DNA of 64,000 nucleotides, from NCBI RefSeq assembly GCF_030816615.1, contig NZ_JAUSYD010000001.1:1488001-1552000 (forward strand), read 5' to 3'. The translations under genes were made by a program, and so were the position numbers. Of this stretch, positions 52,060 through 60,875 are shown one piece after another (position 1 is the stretch's first letter; every line of letters begins with the position of its first letter). The notes beneath the pieces are model-generated. The model was not told the DNA's origin. It did not search any database and was given only the letters and a program-made list of their open reading frames with translations. The stretch comes from Streptomyces sp. B1I3. Lineage in GTDB: Bacteria; Actinomycetota; Actinomycetes; Streptomycetales; Streptomycetaceae.

Positions 52060-54072
52060 ATGACCGAACGTCAGAAGGACCGTCCGTGGCTCATGCGGAC
52101 GTACGCCGGTCACTCGACCGCCGAGGCGTCCAACGAGCTCTACCGGCGCAACCTCGCCAAGGGCCAGACGGGTCTGTCGGTCGCCTTCGATCTGCCCACG
52201 CAGACCGGTTACGACCCCGACCACGTCCTCGCCCGCGGCGAGGTGGGCCGGGTCGGCGTGCCCGTCTCGCACCTCGGTGACATGCGGCGGCTGTTCCAGG
52301 ACATCCCCCTGGAGCAGATGAACACCTCGATGACGATCAACGCCACCGCGATGTGGCTGCTGGCGCTCTACCAGGTGGTCGCCGAGGAGCAGGGGGCCGA
52401 CCCCGACAAGCTCCAGGGCACGACACAGAACGACATCGTGAAGGAGTACCTGTCCCGGGGGACGCACGTCTTCCCGCCGGGCCCTTCGCTGCGGCTGACG
52501 ACCGACATGATCACGTACACGGTCAACCGCATCCCGAAGTGGAACCCGATCAACATCTGCAGTTACCACCTGCAGGAGGCGGGGGCCACACCGGTCCAGG
52601 AGATCGCGTACGCCATGTCGACGGCCGTAGCGGTCCTCGACGCGGTGCGCGACTCCGGCCAGGTGCCCGAGGAGCGGTTCGGCGACGTCGTGGCCCGTAT
52701 CTCCTTCTTCGTGAACGCGGGCGTCCGCTTCGTCGAGGAGATGTGCAAGATGCGCGCTTTCGGCCGCATCTGGGACCGGGTCACGCGCGAGCGCTACGGC
52801 ATCACGGACCCCAAGCAGCGCCGCTTCCGCTACGGGGTGCAGGTCAACTCCCTGGGGCTGACCGAGGCGCAGCCGGAGAACAACGTCCAGCGCATCGTGC
52901 TGGAGATGCTGGCCGTCACCCTCTCCAAGGACGCCCGCGCCCGCGCGGTGCAGCTCCCCGCCTGGAACGAGGCTCTGGGGCTGCCCCGGCCGTGGGACCA
53001 GCAGTGGTCGCTCCGCATCCAGCAGGTGCTCGCCCATGAGAGCGACCTGCTGGAGTACGAGGACATCTTCGCGGGTTCACACGTCATCGAGGCCAAGGTC
53101 GACGAGCTGGTCACCGATTCGCTGGCCGAGATCGACCGGATCCAGCAGATGGGCGGCGCGATGGCCGCCGTCGAGTCCGGCTACCTCAAGTCGGAACTGG
53201 TCTCCTCGCACGCGGCGCGACGGGCCCGGATCGAGGCCGGCGAGGAGAAGATCGTCGGTGTCAACATCTACGAGACGACCGAGCCCAATCCGCTGACCGC
53301 CGACCTGGACGCGGCGATCATGACGGTGGACCCCGAGAACGAGGCCCGGGTCGTCGCCGCGCTGCACGAGTGGCGCGACAACCGCGACGAGGCGCGCGCG
53401 ACCGAGGCGCTGGCCGCTCTGAAGAAGGCCGCCGCCGGAACCGCGAACATGATGGAGGCGACCGTCGAGTGCGCACGGGCGGGCGTCACCACGGGCGAGT
53501 GGGCCTGGGCCCTGCGTGACGTGTTCGGCGAGTTCCGGGCGCCGACCGGCGTCTCGTCCGCGCCGCTCGCCGTCACCGCCGAGCCCGGCACCCCGCTCGC
53601 CCTGGTCCGCGAGAAGGTGACCCGCACCGCCGGGGACCTCGGCGTCGGGCGGCTGCGCCTGCTGGTCGGCAAGCCCGGCCTGGACGGGCACTCCAACGGC
53701 GCCGAACAGATCGCCGTACGCGCCAGGGACGCCGGCTTCGAGGTGGTCTACCAGGGGATCAGGCTGACGCCCGAGCAGATCACCGACGCCGCGCTGGCCG
53801 AGGACGTGCACTGCGTGGGCCTGTCCATCCTGTCCGGCTCGCACGCCGAACTGGTGCCGGACGTGCTGAACCGGCTGCGTGAGGCCGGGGCGCCGGACAT
53901 CCCGGTGATCGCGGGCGGCATCATTCCCCCGGCGGACGCCGCAGCCCTGATCGCCGTGGGCGTCGCCGCGGTCTTCACCCCGAAGGACTTCGGAATCACC
54001 GAGATCATCGGCCGTATCGTCGACGAGATCCGGAAAGCGAACAAGCTCGACCCTCTGGAGGTCCCCGCATGA
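52060..54072 (+). CDS. meaA: Ethylmalonyl-CoA mutase (B12-dependent, MeaA)
   Basis: 670-residue single-chain cobalamin mutase converting ethylmalonyl-CoA to methylsuccinyl-CoA. N-terminal TIM-barrel substrate domain starting RPWLMRTYAGHSTAEASNEL with GLSVAFDLPTQTGYDPDH; C-terminal B12 domain (about 535-660) with the His ligand in GKPGLDGHSNGAEQIAVRAR and LSILSGSHAELVPDV. It starts eight bases after ccr and overlaps the lyase gene by four bases. Confidence 0.95.
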   Translation: MTERQKDRPWLMRTYAGHSTAEASNELYRRNLAKGQTGLSVAFDLPTQTGYDPDHVLARGEVGRVGVPVSHLGDMRRLFQDIPLEQMNTSMTINATAMWLLALYQVVAEEQGADPDKLQGTTQNDIVKEYLSRGTHVFPPGPSLRLTTDMITYTVNRIPKWNPINICSYHLQEAGATPVQEIAYAMSTAVAVLDAVRDSGQVPEERFGDVVARISFFVNAGVRFVEEMCKMRAFGRIWDRVTRERYGITDPKQRRFRYGVQVNSLGLTEAQPENNVQRIVLEMLAVTLSKDARARAVQLPAWNEALGLPRPWDQQWSLRIQQVLAHESDLLEYEDIFAGSHVIEAKVDELVTDSLAEIDRIQQMGGAMAAVESGYLKSELVSSHAARRARIEAGEEKIVGVNIYETTEPNPLTADLDAAIMTVDPENEARVVAALHEWRDNRDEARATEALAALKKAAAGTANMMEATVECARAGVTTGEWAWALRDVFGEFRAPTGVSSAPLAVTAEPGTPLALVREKVTRTAGDLGVGRLRLLVGKPGLDGHSNGAEQIAVRARDAGFEVVYQGIRLTPEQITDAALAEDVHCVGLSILSGSHAELVPDVLNRLREAGAPDIPVIAGGIIPPADAAALIAVGVAAVFTPKDFGITEIIGRIVDEIRKANKLDPLEVPA

Positions 54073-55043
54073 CCACGCCCTCGTCCCCCGTGAACCGGCT
54101 GCGCCCGCGCCGCTCCTGCCTCGCGGTGCCCGGCTCCAACCCGAGGTTCCTCGAGAAGGCCCAGGGCCTGCCGGCCGACCAGGTCTTCCTGGACCTGGAG
54201 GACGCCTGCGCGCCGCTCGCCAAGGAAGGCGCCCGCCACCACATCGTCGACGCGCTGAACAACGGCGACTGGACGGGCAAGACCCGGGTCGTGCGGGTCA
54301 ACGACTGGACGACGCACTGGACCTACCGCGACGTCATCACGGTCGTCGAGGGCGCGGGCCCGAACCTCGACTGCATCATGCTGCCGAAGGTCCAGGACGC
54401 CCAGCAGGTCGTCGCGCTGGACCTGCTGCTCACGCAGATCGAGAAGACGATGGGCTTCGAGGTCGGGAAGATCGGCATCGAGGCACAGATCGAGAACGCC
54501 AAGGGCCTGGTGAACATCGACGACATCGCCGCCGCTTCGCCCCGCCTGGAGACGCTGATCTTCGGCCCGGCCGACTTCATGGCCTCGATCAACATGAAGA
54601 CCCTGGTCGTGGGCCAGCAGCCGCCCGGCTACCCGGCGGACGCCTACCACTACATCCTGATGCGCATCCTGATGGCGGCCCGTACGCACGACCTCCAGGC
54701 GATCGACGGCCCGTTCCTGCAGATCCGCGACGTGGACGCGTACCGCGAGGTCGCGGGCCGTGCCGCCGCGCTGGGCTTCGACGGCAAGTGGGTCCTGCAC
54801 CCCGGTCAGGTCGACGCCGCGAACGAGGTGTTCTCGCCCTCGCAGGAGGACTACGACCACGCCGAGCTCATCCTCGACGCGTACGACTGGTGCACCTCCG
54901 AGGAGGGCGGCAAGAAGGGCTCGGCGATGCTCGGCGACGAGATGATCGACGAGGCCAGCCGCAAGATGGCCCTGGTCATCGCGGGCAAGGGCCGCGCGGC
55001 CGGCATGCAGCGCACCTCCAAGTTCGAAGCACCGGAGGCCTGA
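54069..55043 (+). CDS. CitE-like CoA ester lyase (beta-methylmalyl/malyl-CoA lyase)
   Basis: 324-residue HpcH/HpaI aldolase/CitE family enzyme. RSCLAVPGSNPRFLEKAQGL, metal-binding FLDLEDACAPLAKEGAR, IEAQIENAKGLVNIDDI, FGPADFMASINM, and GFDGKWVLHPGQVDAAN. In this operon it should split beta-methylmalyl-CoA into glyoxylate and propionyl-CoA. The ATG overlaps the mutase TGA (ATGA). Confidence 0.93.
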   Translation: MTTPSSPVNRLRPRRSCLAVPGSNPRFLEKAQGLPADQVFLDLEDACAPLAKEGARHHIVDALNNGDWTGKTRVVRVNDWTTHWTYRDVITVVEGAGPNLDCIMLPKVQDAQQVVALDLLLTQIEKTMGFEVGKIGIEAQIENAKGLVNIDDIAAASPRLETLIFGPADFMASINMKTLVVGQQPPGYPADAYHYILMRILMAARTHDLQAIDGPFLQIRDVDAYREVAGRAAALGFDGKWVLHPGQVDAANEVFSPSQEDYDHAELILDAYDWCTSEEGGKKGSAMLGDEMIDEASRKMALVIAGKGRAAGMQRTSKFEAPEA

Positions 55044-55045
55044 CC

Positions 55046-55573
55046 ATGCAGTTCGGACGCACTTACGAGGAGTTCGAGGTCGGTGCCGTCTACAAGCACT
55101 GGCCCGGCAAGACGGTCACGGAATACGACGACCACCTCTTCTGCCTGCTGACCATGAATCACCACCCGCTGCACATGGACAGCAACTACGCCGAGAAGAC
55201 GACGGATTTCAAGAAGAACGTTGTCGTGGGCAACTACATCTATTCGCTGCTGCTCGGCATGTCGGTGCCGGACGTCTCCGGAAAGGCGATCGCCAATCTG
55301 GAGGTGGAGTCGCTGAAGCACGTCGCGCCGACCTTCCACGGCGACACCGTCTACGGCGAGACGACCGTCCTCGGCAAGACGCCGTCGAGGTCCAAGAGCG
55401 ACCGCGGCATCGTTCACGTGGAGACGAAGGGCTACAAGCAGGACGGCACGCTGGTCTGCGTGTTCCGCCGCAAGGTGATGGTCCCCACCGAGACGTACAT
55501 CGAGGAGCGCGGCGGAGAGCAGCCCGGCCGCCCGGAGCTGAATCAGCCGCCGAGCAAGAACGTGGAGAAGTAG
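55046..55573 (+). CDS. MaoC-family mesaconyl-CoA hydratase
   Basis: 175-residue single-hotdog MaoC dehydratase. The hydratase-2 motif is visible as DDHLFCLLTMNHHPLHMDSN (catalytic Asp/His region), with VVVGNYIYSLLLGMSVPDV and VAPTFHGDTVYGETTVLGK. It hydrates mesaconyl-CoA to beta-methylmalyl-CoA in the ethylmalonyl-CoA pathway. It is two bases downstream of the lyase gene. Confidence 0.92.
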   Translation: MQFGRTYEEFEVGAVYKHWPGKTVTEYDDHLFCLLTMNHHPLHMDSNYAEKTTDFKKNVVVGNYIYSLLLGMSVPDVSGKAIANLEVESLKHVAPTFHGDTVYGETTVLGKTPSRSKSDRGIVHVETKGYKQDGTLVCVFRRKVMVPTETYIEERGGEQPGRPELNQPPSKNVEK

Positions 55574-55575
55574 CC

Positions 55576-56781
55576 ATGAGCCGACTCGCGCAGACCGCCG
55601 GTCTGACCGATGTCCAGCAGGAAATCCTCTCGACGGTCCGGAACTTCGTGGACAAGGAGATCATTCCTGTCGCCACACAGCTGGAGCACCGCGACGAGTA
55701 CCCGACGGAGATCGTCGAAGGGCTCAAGGAACTCGGCCTGTTCGGGCTGATGATTCCCGAGGAGTACGGCGGTCTGGGCGAGTCGCTCCTCACGTACGCG
55801 TTGTGCGTCGAGGAGATCGCCCGCGGCTGGATGAGCGTGTCCGGCATCATCAACACGCACTTCATCGTGGCGTACATGCTCAAGCAGCACGGCACGCAGG
55901 AGCAGAAGGACACGTTCCTGCCGCGGATGGCGCTGGGCGAGGTCCGCGGAGCGTTCTCGATGTCCGAGCCGGCGCTCGGCTCCGACGTGTCCGCGATCAC
56001 GTCCAAGGGCGTCAGGGAGGGTGACGAGTACGTCCTGAACGGCCAGAAGATGTGGCTGACGAACGGCGGTACGTCCACGCTGGTCGCCGTTCTGTGCCGG
56101 AGTGACGAAGGACACCCCGAGGGAACGGCTCCGCACAAGTCGATGACGACCTTCCTGGTGGAGAAGGAGGCGGGCTTCGGGGAGGTCCGCCCCGGTCTCA
56201 CCATCCCGGGGAAGATCGACAAGATGGGCTACAAGGGCGTCGACACGACCGAGCTCATCATGGACGGACTACGCATTCCGGCCAATCGCGTACTGGGCGG
56301 CACGACCGGCCGGGGTTTTTACCAAATGATGGACGGCGTCGAGGTCGGGCGCGTGAATGTCGCCGCGCGTGGCTGCGGTGTCGCGCAGCGTGCCTTCGAA
56401 CTGGGTGTTTCGTACGCCCAGCAGCGTCACACCTTCGGCAAGGCCATCGCCCAGCACCAGGCGATCCAGTTCAAACTGGCTGAAATGGCCACCAAGGTCG
56501 AAGCGGCCCATGCGATGATGGTGAACGCAGCACGCAAAAAGGACTCCGGGGAACGGAATGACCTGGAGGCAGGGATGGCGAAGTACCTCGCCTCCGAGTA
56601 CTGCAAGGAAGTCGTCGAGGACGCCTTCCGTATCCACGGCGGTTACGGCTTCTCCAAGGAGTACGAGATCGAGCGCCTCTACCGCGAGGCCCCGATGCTG
56701 CTGATCGGTGAAGGTACCGCCGAGATCCAGAAAATGATCATCGGTCGCCGGCTCCTCGAGGAGTACCGGCTCCAGGGCTGA
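55576..56781 (+). CDS. Acyl-CoA dehydrogenase (methylsuccinyl-CoA dehydrogenase)
   Basis: 401-residue flavin acyl-CoA dehydrogenase: N-terminal helices DVQQEILSTVRNFVDKEIIP, GAFSMSEPALGSDVSAITSK, VLNGQKMWLTNGGTSTLVAV, and the C-terminal signature RIHGGYGFSKEYEIERLYRE with GEGTAEIQKMIIGRRLLEEY. Position last in the ethylmalonyl-CoA operon fits oxidation of (2S)-methylsuccinyl-CoA to mesaconyl-CoA. It starts two bases after the hydratase stop. Confidence 0.93.
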   Translation: MSRLAQTAGLTDVQQEILSTVRNFVDKEIIPVATQLEHRDEYPTEIVEGLKELGLFGLMIPEEYGGLGESLLTYALCVEEIARGWMSVSGIINTHFIVAYMLKQHGTQEQKDTFLPRMALGEVRGAFSMSEPALGSDVSAITSKGVREGDEYVLNGQKMWLTNGGTSTLVAVLCRSDEGHPEGTAPHKSMTTFLVEKEAGFGEVRPGLTIPGKIDKMGYKGVDTTELIMDGLRIPANRVLGGTTGRGFYQMMDGVEVGRVNVAARGCGVAQRAFELGVSYAQQRHTFGKAIAQHQAIQFKLAEMATKVEAAHAMMVNAARKKDSGERNDLEAGMAKYLASEYCKEVVEDAFRIHGGYGFSKEYEIERLYREAPMLLIGEGTAEIQKMIIGRRLLEEYRLQG

Positions 56782-56962
56782 TTATCCCTTTCGAGGTGGT
56801 TTAGTGGCGAAGAAGATCACACCGAGTCACCCTCGTCGGGAGCCTGTCAGCCGTCCGACTCGGCTGCTGGCTTGCCCAGTTGCCGCTCGCACCCGATAGC
56901 ATCGCCGGAAAGCCGCCGTCCCCCCGTTGCCAGCGCGGCATCATCCGCTACGAAGGTCATCC

Positions 56963-57610
56963 ATGCCCGACAGCCAAACCTCCGCACCGCGCGGCGGGGT
57001 CCGCCTTGCGCGCGGAGCATCGCCGTGGCTCCTCCCGACCGTCGCCACCGCGGCACTCACCCTCGCCCGGGCCCGCCGGTCCGGGCGCTGGGCCGCCGTG
57101 GCCGTGCCCACCACCGCGCTCGCGGCGGGCATGCTGTGGTTCTTCCGCGACCCCGAGCGCGAGATCACCCAGGGCCGGGTCATCTCGCCGGCCGACGGCG
57201 TGGTGCAGAGCATCATGCCGTGGAAGGACGGGCGCACCCGCGTCGCGATCTTCATGAGCCCACTCAATGTCCACGTCAACCGGGCACCGCTGTCCGGCAC
57301 CGTGACATCGGTGGAGCACATCCCGGGTGGGTTCGTCCCCGCGTTCAACAAGGAGAGCGAGAACAACGAGCGCGTTGTCTGGCACTTCGACACCGAGCTC
57401 GGTGACATCGAGATGGTGCAGATCGCAGGAGCGGTCGCCCGTCGCATCGTGCCGTACCTCCCTCAGGGCACGAAGGTGGAGCAGGGCGAACGCATCGGCC
57501 TGATCCGGTTCGGCTCGCGCGTCGACATCTACCTTCCGGAAGGTATCGATGTCGCGGTCGAGGTCGGCCAGGCCACCACCGCGGGGGTGACTCGAATTGA
57601 CCGTGATTGA
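56963..57610 (+). CDS. psd: Phosphatidylserine decarboxylase (archaeal-type, PISD)
   Basis: 215-residue short-form decarboxylase. An N-terminal hydrophobic segment (AAVAVPTTALAAGMLWFF), VISPADGVVQSIMPW, MSPLNVHVNRAPLSGTV, and the self-cleavage site Gly-Ser in LIRFGSRVDIYLPEG that yields the pyruvoyl cofactor. It makes phosphatidylethanolamine at the membrane. GAAGG lies six bases before ATG 56963. Its 3' end overlaps pssA by 14 bases. Confidence 0.95.
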   Translation: MPDSQTSAPRGGVRLARGASPWLLPTVATAALTLARARRSGRWAAVAVPTTALAAGMLWFFRDPEREITQGRVISPADGVVQSIMPWKDGRTRVAIFMSPLNVHVNRAPLSGTVTSVEHIPGGFVPAFNKESENNERVVWHFDTELGDIEMVQIAGAVARRIVPYLPQGTKVEQGERIGLIRFGSRVDIYLPEGIDVAVEVGQATTAGVTRIDRD

Positions 57611-58460
57611 TCCTGATACACAGGCCGGCTGGGTTCCGGAGGCCGCGGAGGACGAGGACGCCGACGGCACGCAGGACATGCCCCTGTCGATGAGGCTGTC
57701 GATAGCGGACACCCTCACGCTGGGTAACGCCACGTGCGGCTTCATGGCGGTGTACTTCACCACCACGGGGATCCTCATCCCGCACCTCACGGGCAGCGAC
57801 GAGTCGGGCATGGCCCGGCACTCCGCCGCCACCGCGGTGATCCTCATGCTCATGGCGGCCGTGTTCGACCTCTTCGACGGGCTCGTGGCGCGCAAGCTGC
57901 GGTCCTCGCCGATGGGGGCGGAGCTGGACAATCTCTCCGACCTGATCAGCTTCGGGCTGGCCCCGGCCTACTTCGTCCTGGTGTACGGGATGGTCGCGGA
58001 CGACGCGCACCAGAGGGTGTCGGCGCTCGCGGCGATCGTGGTGCTGCTGGCCGTGGTGCTCAGGCTCGCCAGATTCTCCTGCGTGACGCTGAAGGACGGC
58101 ATGTTCCAGGGCATGCCGAGCCCCTTCGGAGCGCTCACGGTCGTCTCGATCGTGCTCCTGGAGCTGCCCTTCGTACCGACGCTGCTCGCCATCGTCGGAG
58201 TGGCGTGGCTGATGGTCAGCCGGGTCGAGTACCCGAAGCCGCGGGGTGTCCTGGCGGTTGCGATGCTCAGCTGGATCGTGGCCGCGATGGGCCTGCTGGC
58301 CGCGTGGGCGTTCGACGCCCCCGGCGGTCAGCTGCTCCTGCAGACCGGCTGCGCGCTGCAGGTGGTCCTGGGTGCGGTGATCCCGCTCTTCGCCACGGCG
58401 CGGCGGGTGAACACCTTCCGCGACAACCGGCGCGAGGCGAGGGCGGCGCAGCTCCCGTAG
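57597..58460 (+). CDS. pssA: CDP-diacylglycerol-serine O-phosphatidyltransferase
   Basis: 287-residue membrane protein of the CDP-alcohol phosphatidyltransferase family. The full motif DG-x2-AR-x8-G-x3-D-x3-D is present (FDLFDGLVARKLRSSPMGAE followed by LDNLSDL). About eight transmembrane helices. It makes phosphatidylserine, the substrate of the coupled psd product. The start is either TTG 57597 (GGGGG at a usable distance) or GTG 57603; both overlap or lie within psd. Confidence 0.94.
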   Translation: MTVIDPDTQAGWVPEAAEDEDADGTQDMPLSMRLSIADTLTLGNATCGFMAVYFTTTGILIPHLTGSDESGMARHSAATAVILMLMAAVFDLFDGLVARKLRSSPMGAELDNLSDLISFGLAPAYFVLVYGMVADDAHQRVSALAAIVVLLAVVLRLARFSCVTLKDGMFQGMPSPFGALTVVSIVLLELPFVPTLLAIVGVAWLMVSRVEYPKPRGVLAVAMLSWIVAAMGLLAAWAFDAPGGQLLLQTGCALQVVLGAVIPLFATARRVNTFRDNRREARAAQLP

Positions 58461-58480
58461 CCGCTCGGAAAGAACCTTCA

Positions 58481-58516
58481 CGAGGGCCCGGATGCTCCCC
58501 GGCATCCGGGCCCTCG
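58481..58516 (+). terminator. Terminator of the psd-pssA transcript
   Basis: Perfect 15-bp stem CGAGGGCCCGGATGC / GCATCCGGGCCCTCG with a 6-base loop, 20 bases after the pssA stop. Confidence 0.85.
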
Positions 58517-58626
58517 TGCGTCCGGGCGCATTTCCGTGTCCCGCGTACACAGGGGGCGTATCGTCCCGTATATGTCGCATTCCGTGCCGGCTACCCGGGC
58601 GCTCGCCCCGGGGAGGGGGTGAGGGC

Positions 58627-60765
58627 GTGCCGGACCACACCGCCTCCTCCTCCGCCGCCATGGGTTCCGGCACGGAACTCCTGGAGAGTGCCGTGGCCCA
58701 TGTCGTGCGGGAGACCGGCGCCTCGGTCGCCATGCTGTACCTGCTTCCGAGGAACGAGAGCGTGCTCCAGCTGACCGTGCTGGCCGGGGTGCCCGGCCAG
58801 CTGGCCACCCCCTGGACCCGGGTCCCGCTGACCTCGCCGATGCCGGTGGCCGACGCCGTGCGCCACAGGAGCCTGATCTGGCTCGGCAGCCAGGAGGAAC
58901 TGGCACGGCGCTATCCGCGCCCCGCGCTCGTACTCCCGTACCAGTTCGCGCTGGGCGCCGCACCGATCCGTACCGGCACGACGGACCGGGGCGGGCTCGT
59001 GCTGCTGTGGCCCGGCTCGCACCCGCCGGAACTGCCTCCCGGGGAGCGTGAGGCCGTCCTCACCGGCTGTCACGGCATCGGGATGCTCCTGCAGCAGGCC
59101 GAGAGCAGCGGTTACCCGGTACGCCCGGGGAGCCAGCCCCGGGTACTGCCACCACCGGTATCGCGCCCTCCCGGGCCGGTCGAGGGTGCGGCCGCCGTGG
59201 AGTTCGTCGAGCGGCTTCCCGGCGGGAGCTGTGCGCTCGCCCTGGACGGGACCATCACCTTCCTCAACGACTCCGCCGCGGCTCTCCTGGGAGTCCCGGC
59301 CTCCGAGCTGCTGGGCACCCTGCCCTGGGTCTCCCTGCCCTGGCTCGACAACCCGTCCGTCGAGGACAACTACCGGGCCGCGGTCATCAGCCGCCAGCAG
59401 ACGGCCTTCACCGCTCTGCGGCCACCGGACCGGTGGCTGTCCTTCCACCTCTTCCCGAACGCCACCGGGCTCAGCGTCCGCATCCTGCCCGGCACGCAGC
59501 CCGACCACGCCGACGAGCTGCCGCCGCCGCTGCCCCCGAGGTCGGCCGTACCGAACCGGGCGACCGCCCTGTACCACCTGATGCACCTGGCAGCGACGCT
59601 CACCGAGGCGGTAGGCACCCGGGACGTGATCGAGCTGGCCGGTGACCAGCTCATGCCGGCCTTCCGGATCCAGTCCCTCGTCGTGCTGACCTCGGCGCAG
59701 GGGCGGTTGCGGATCGAGGGCCGCCGCGGCAGTCATCCGGCGCTGATGGACCGCTTCGACGGCGCCCCGCTGACCGCGGACACCCCCGCCGCCCGCGTGC
59801 TCGTGACCGGCGTCCCCGGCTTCTTCGCCGACTTCGCGGAACTGCGGCGCGCCTACCCGGCCGCGGGCCTCCGCGACGCCGTCGCCGCCTGCGCCTTCCT
59901 CCCGCTGATCGTCTCCGGACGTCCCGTCGGCTCGCTGGTCCTCGCCTACGACCGGCCCCACACGTTCGAGCCCGAGGAACGCGCCCTGCTGACCTCGATC
60001 GCGGGTCTGCTCGCCCAGGCCCTCGACCGTGCCCGCCTCTACGACACCAAGGACCGGCTGGCGCACAGCCTGCAGGCCCACCTGCTGCCCCACACCCTGC
60101 CCACGATCTCCGGTCTCGACGTCGCCGCCCGCTATCTCCCGGCCACCAAGGGAATGGGCATCGGCGGGGACTTCTACGACCTGATCCGGCTGGACGACAC
60201 GACGGCGGCGGCGGCCATCGGTGACGTACAGGGCCACAACGTGAACGCCGCCGCGCTGATGGGCCAGGTCCGCACCGCCGTCCACGCCTCGGCCGGCGCA
60301 CCGCCCGACGAGGTGCTGGCGCGGACCAACCGGCTGCTCACCGACCTCGATCCGGGTCTGTTCACGAGCTGCCTGTACGTCCATCTGGATCTGGCGGGGC
60401 ACACCGCCCTTCTGGCGACCGCGGGCCATCCCCCACCCCTGCTGCGGCAGCCCGACGGCCGCACCGAGGCGCTCGGTCTGACCCCCGGCCTGCTGCTCGG
60501 CATCGACCCGGCGTCCCGTTACCCGACGGCCGAGGTCCAGCTCCCGCCCGGCGCGGCACTCGCCCTGTTCACCGACGGGCTGGTGGAGGCCCCGGGCGTC
60601 GACTTCGACGATGCCACCGCCGCGCTGGCCGAGCTCTTCGCCCTGGCCCTGGACCAGACCATGGACGAAGTCGCCGACACCCTGGTGCGGTACGCCGAGC
60701 GCTTCACGCCCGGCAGCGACGACATCGCCCTGCTCCTCATCAACGCCCTGGGCACGGACCGATGA
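58627..60765 (+). CDS. PAS/GAF-containing PP2C (SpoIIE-type) phosphatase
   Basis: 712 residues: an N-terminal GAF-like domain (about 10-150), a PAS domain (about 195-295; ALDGTITFLNDSAAALLGVP), a second GAF domain (about 330-475; FLPLIVSGRPVGSLVLAYDR), and a C-terminal PP2C/SpoIIE phosphatase (about 490-712) with metal-site motifs GIGGDFYDLIRLDD, IGDVQGHNVNAA, ATAGHPPPLL, LFTDGLVEAPG and SDDIALLLI. Such proteins dephosphorylate anti-anti-sigma factors in stress/development switches. GTG 58627 is chosen because translation upstream does not look like protein. No anti-sigma partner is adjacent. Confidence 0.9.
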   Translation: MPDHTASSSAAMGSGTELLESAVAHVVRETGASVAMLYLLPRNESVLQLTVLAGVPGQLATPWTRVPLTSPMPVADAVRHRSLIWLGSQEELARRYPRPALVLPYQFALGAAPIRTGTTDRGGLVLLWPGSHPPELPPGEREAVLTGCHGIGMLLQQAESSGYPVRPGSQPRVLPPPVSRPPGPVEGAAAVEFVERLPGGSCALALDGTITFLNDSAAALLGVPASELLGTLPWVSLPWLDNPSVEDNYRAAVISRQQTAFTALRPPDRWLSFHLFPNATGLSVRILPGTQPDHADELPPPLPPRSAVPNRATALYHLMHLAATLTEAVGTRDVIELAGDQLMPAFRIQSLVVLTSAQGRLRIEGRRGSHPALMDRFDGAPLTADTPAARVLVTGVPGFFADFAELRRAYPAAGLRDAVAACAFLPLIVSGRPVGSLVLAYDRPHTFEPEERALLTSIAGLLAQALDRARLYDTKDRLAHSLQAHLLPHTLPTISGLDVAARYLPATKGMGIGGDFYDLIRLDDTTAAAAIGDVQGHNVNAAALMGQVRTAVHASAGAPPDEVLARTNRLLTDLDPGLFTSCLYVHLDLAGHTALLATAGHPPPLLRQPDGRTEALGLTPGLLLGIDPASRYPTAEVQLPPGAALALFTDGLVEAPGVDFDDATAALAELFALALDQTMDEVADTLVRYAERFTPGSDDIALLLINALGTDR

Positions 60766-60804
60766 GGTCCGCCGGCCGGGGTCGGTGAACGGCTCTTCCG
60801 TGGA

Positions 60805-60848
60805 GTCCCGGGGCGCCGAGGCGGTGGGGTTCATCGGCACCCCGGGAC
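60805..60848. terminator. Weak hairpin between convergent phosphatase and cellulase genes
   Basis: GTCCCGGGG (60805-60813) pairs with CCCCGGGAC (60840-60848) across a 26-base loop, in the 110-base gap between convergent stops. Confidence 0.35.
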
Positions 60849-60875
60849 GGTCACAGGTGGTGCTGCGGCCAGGGA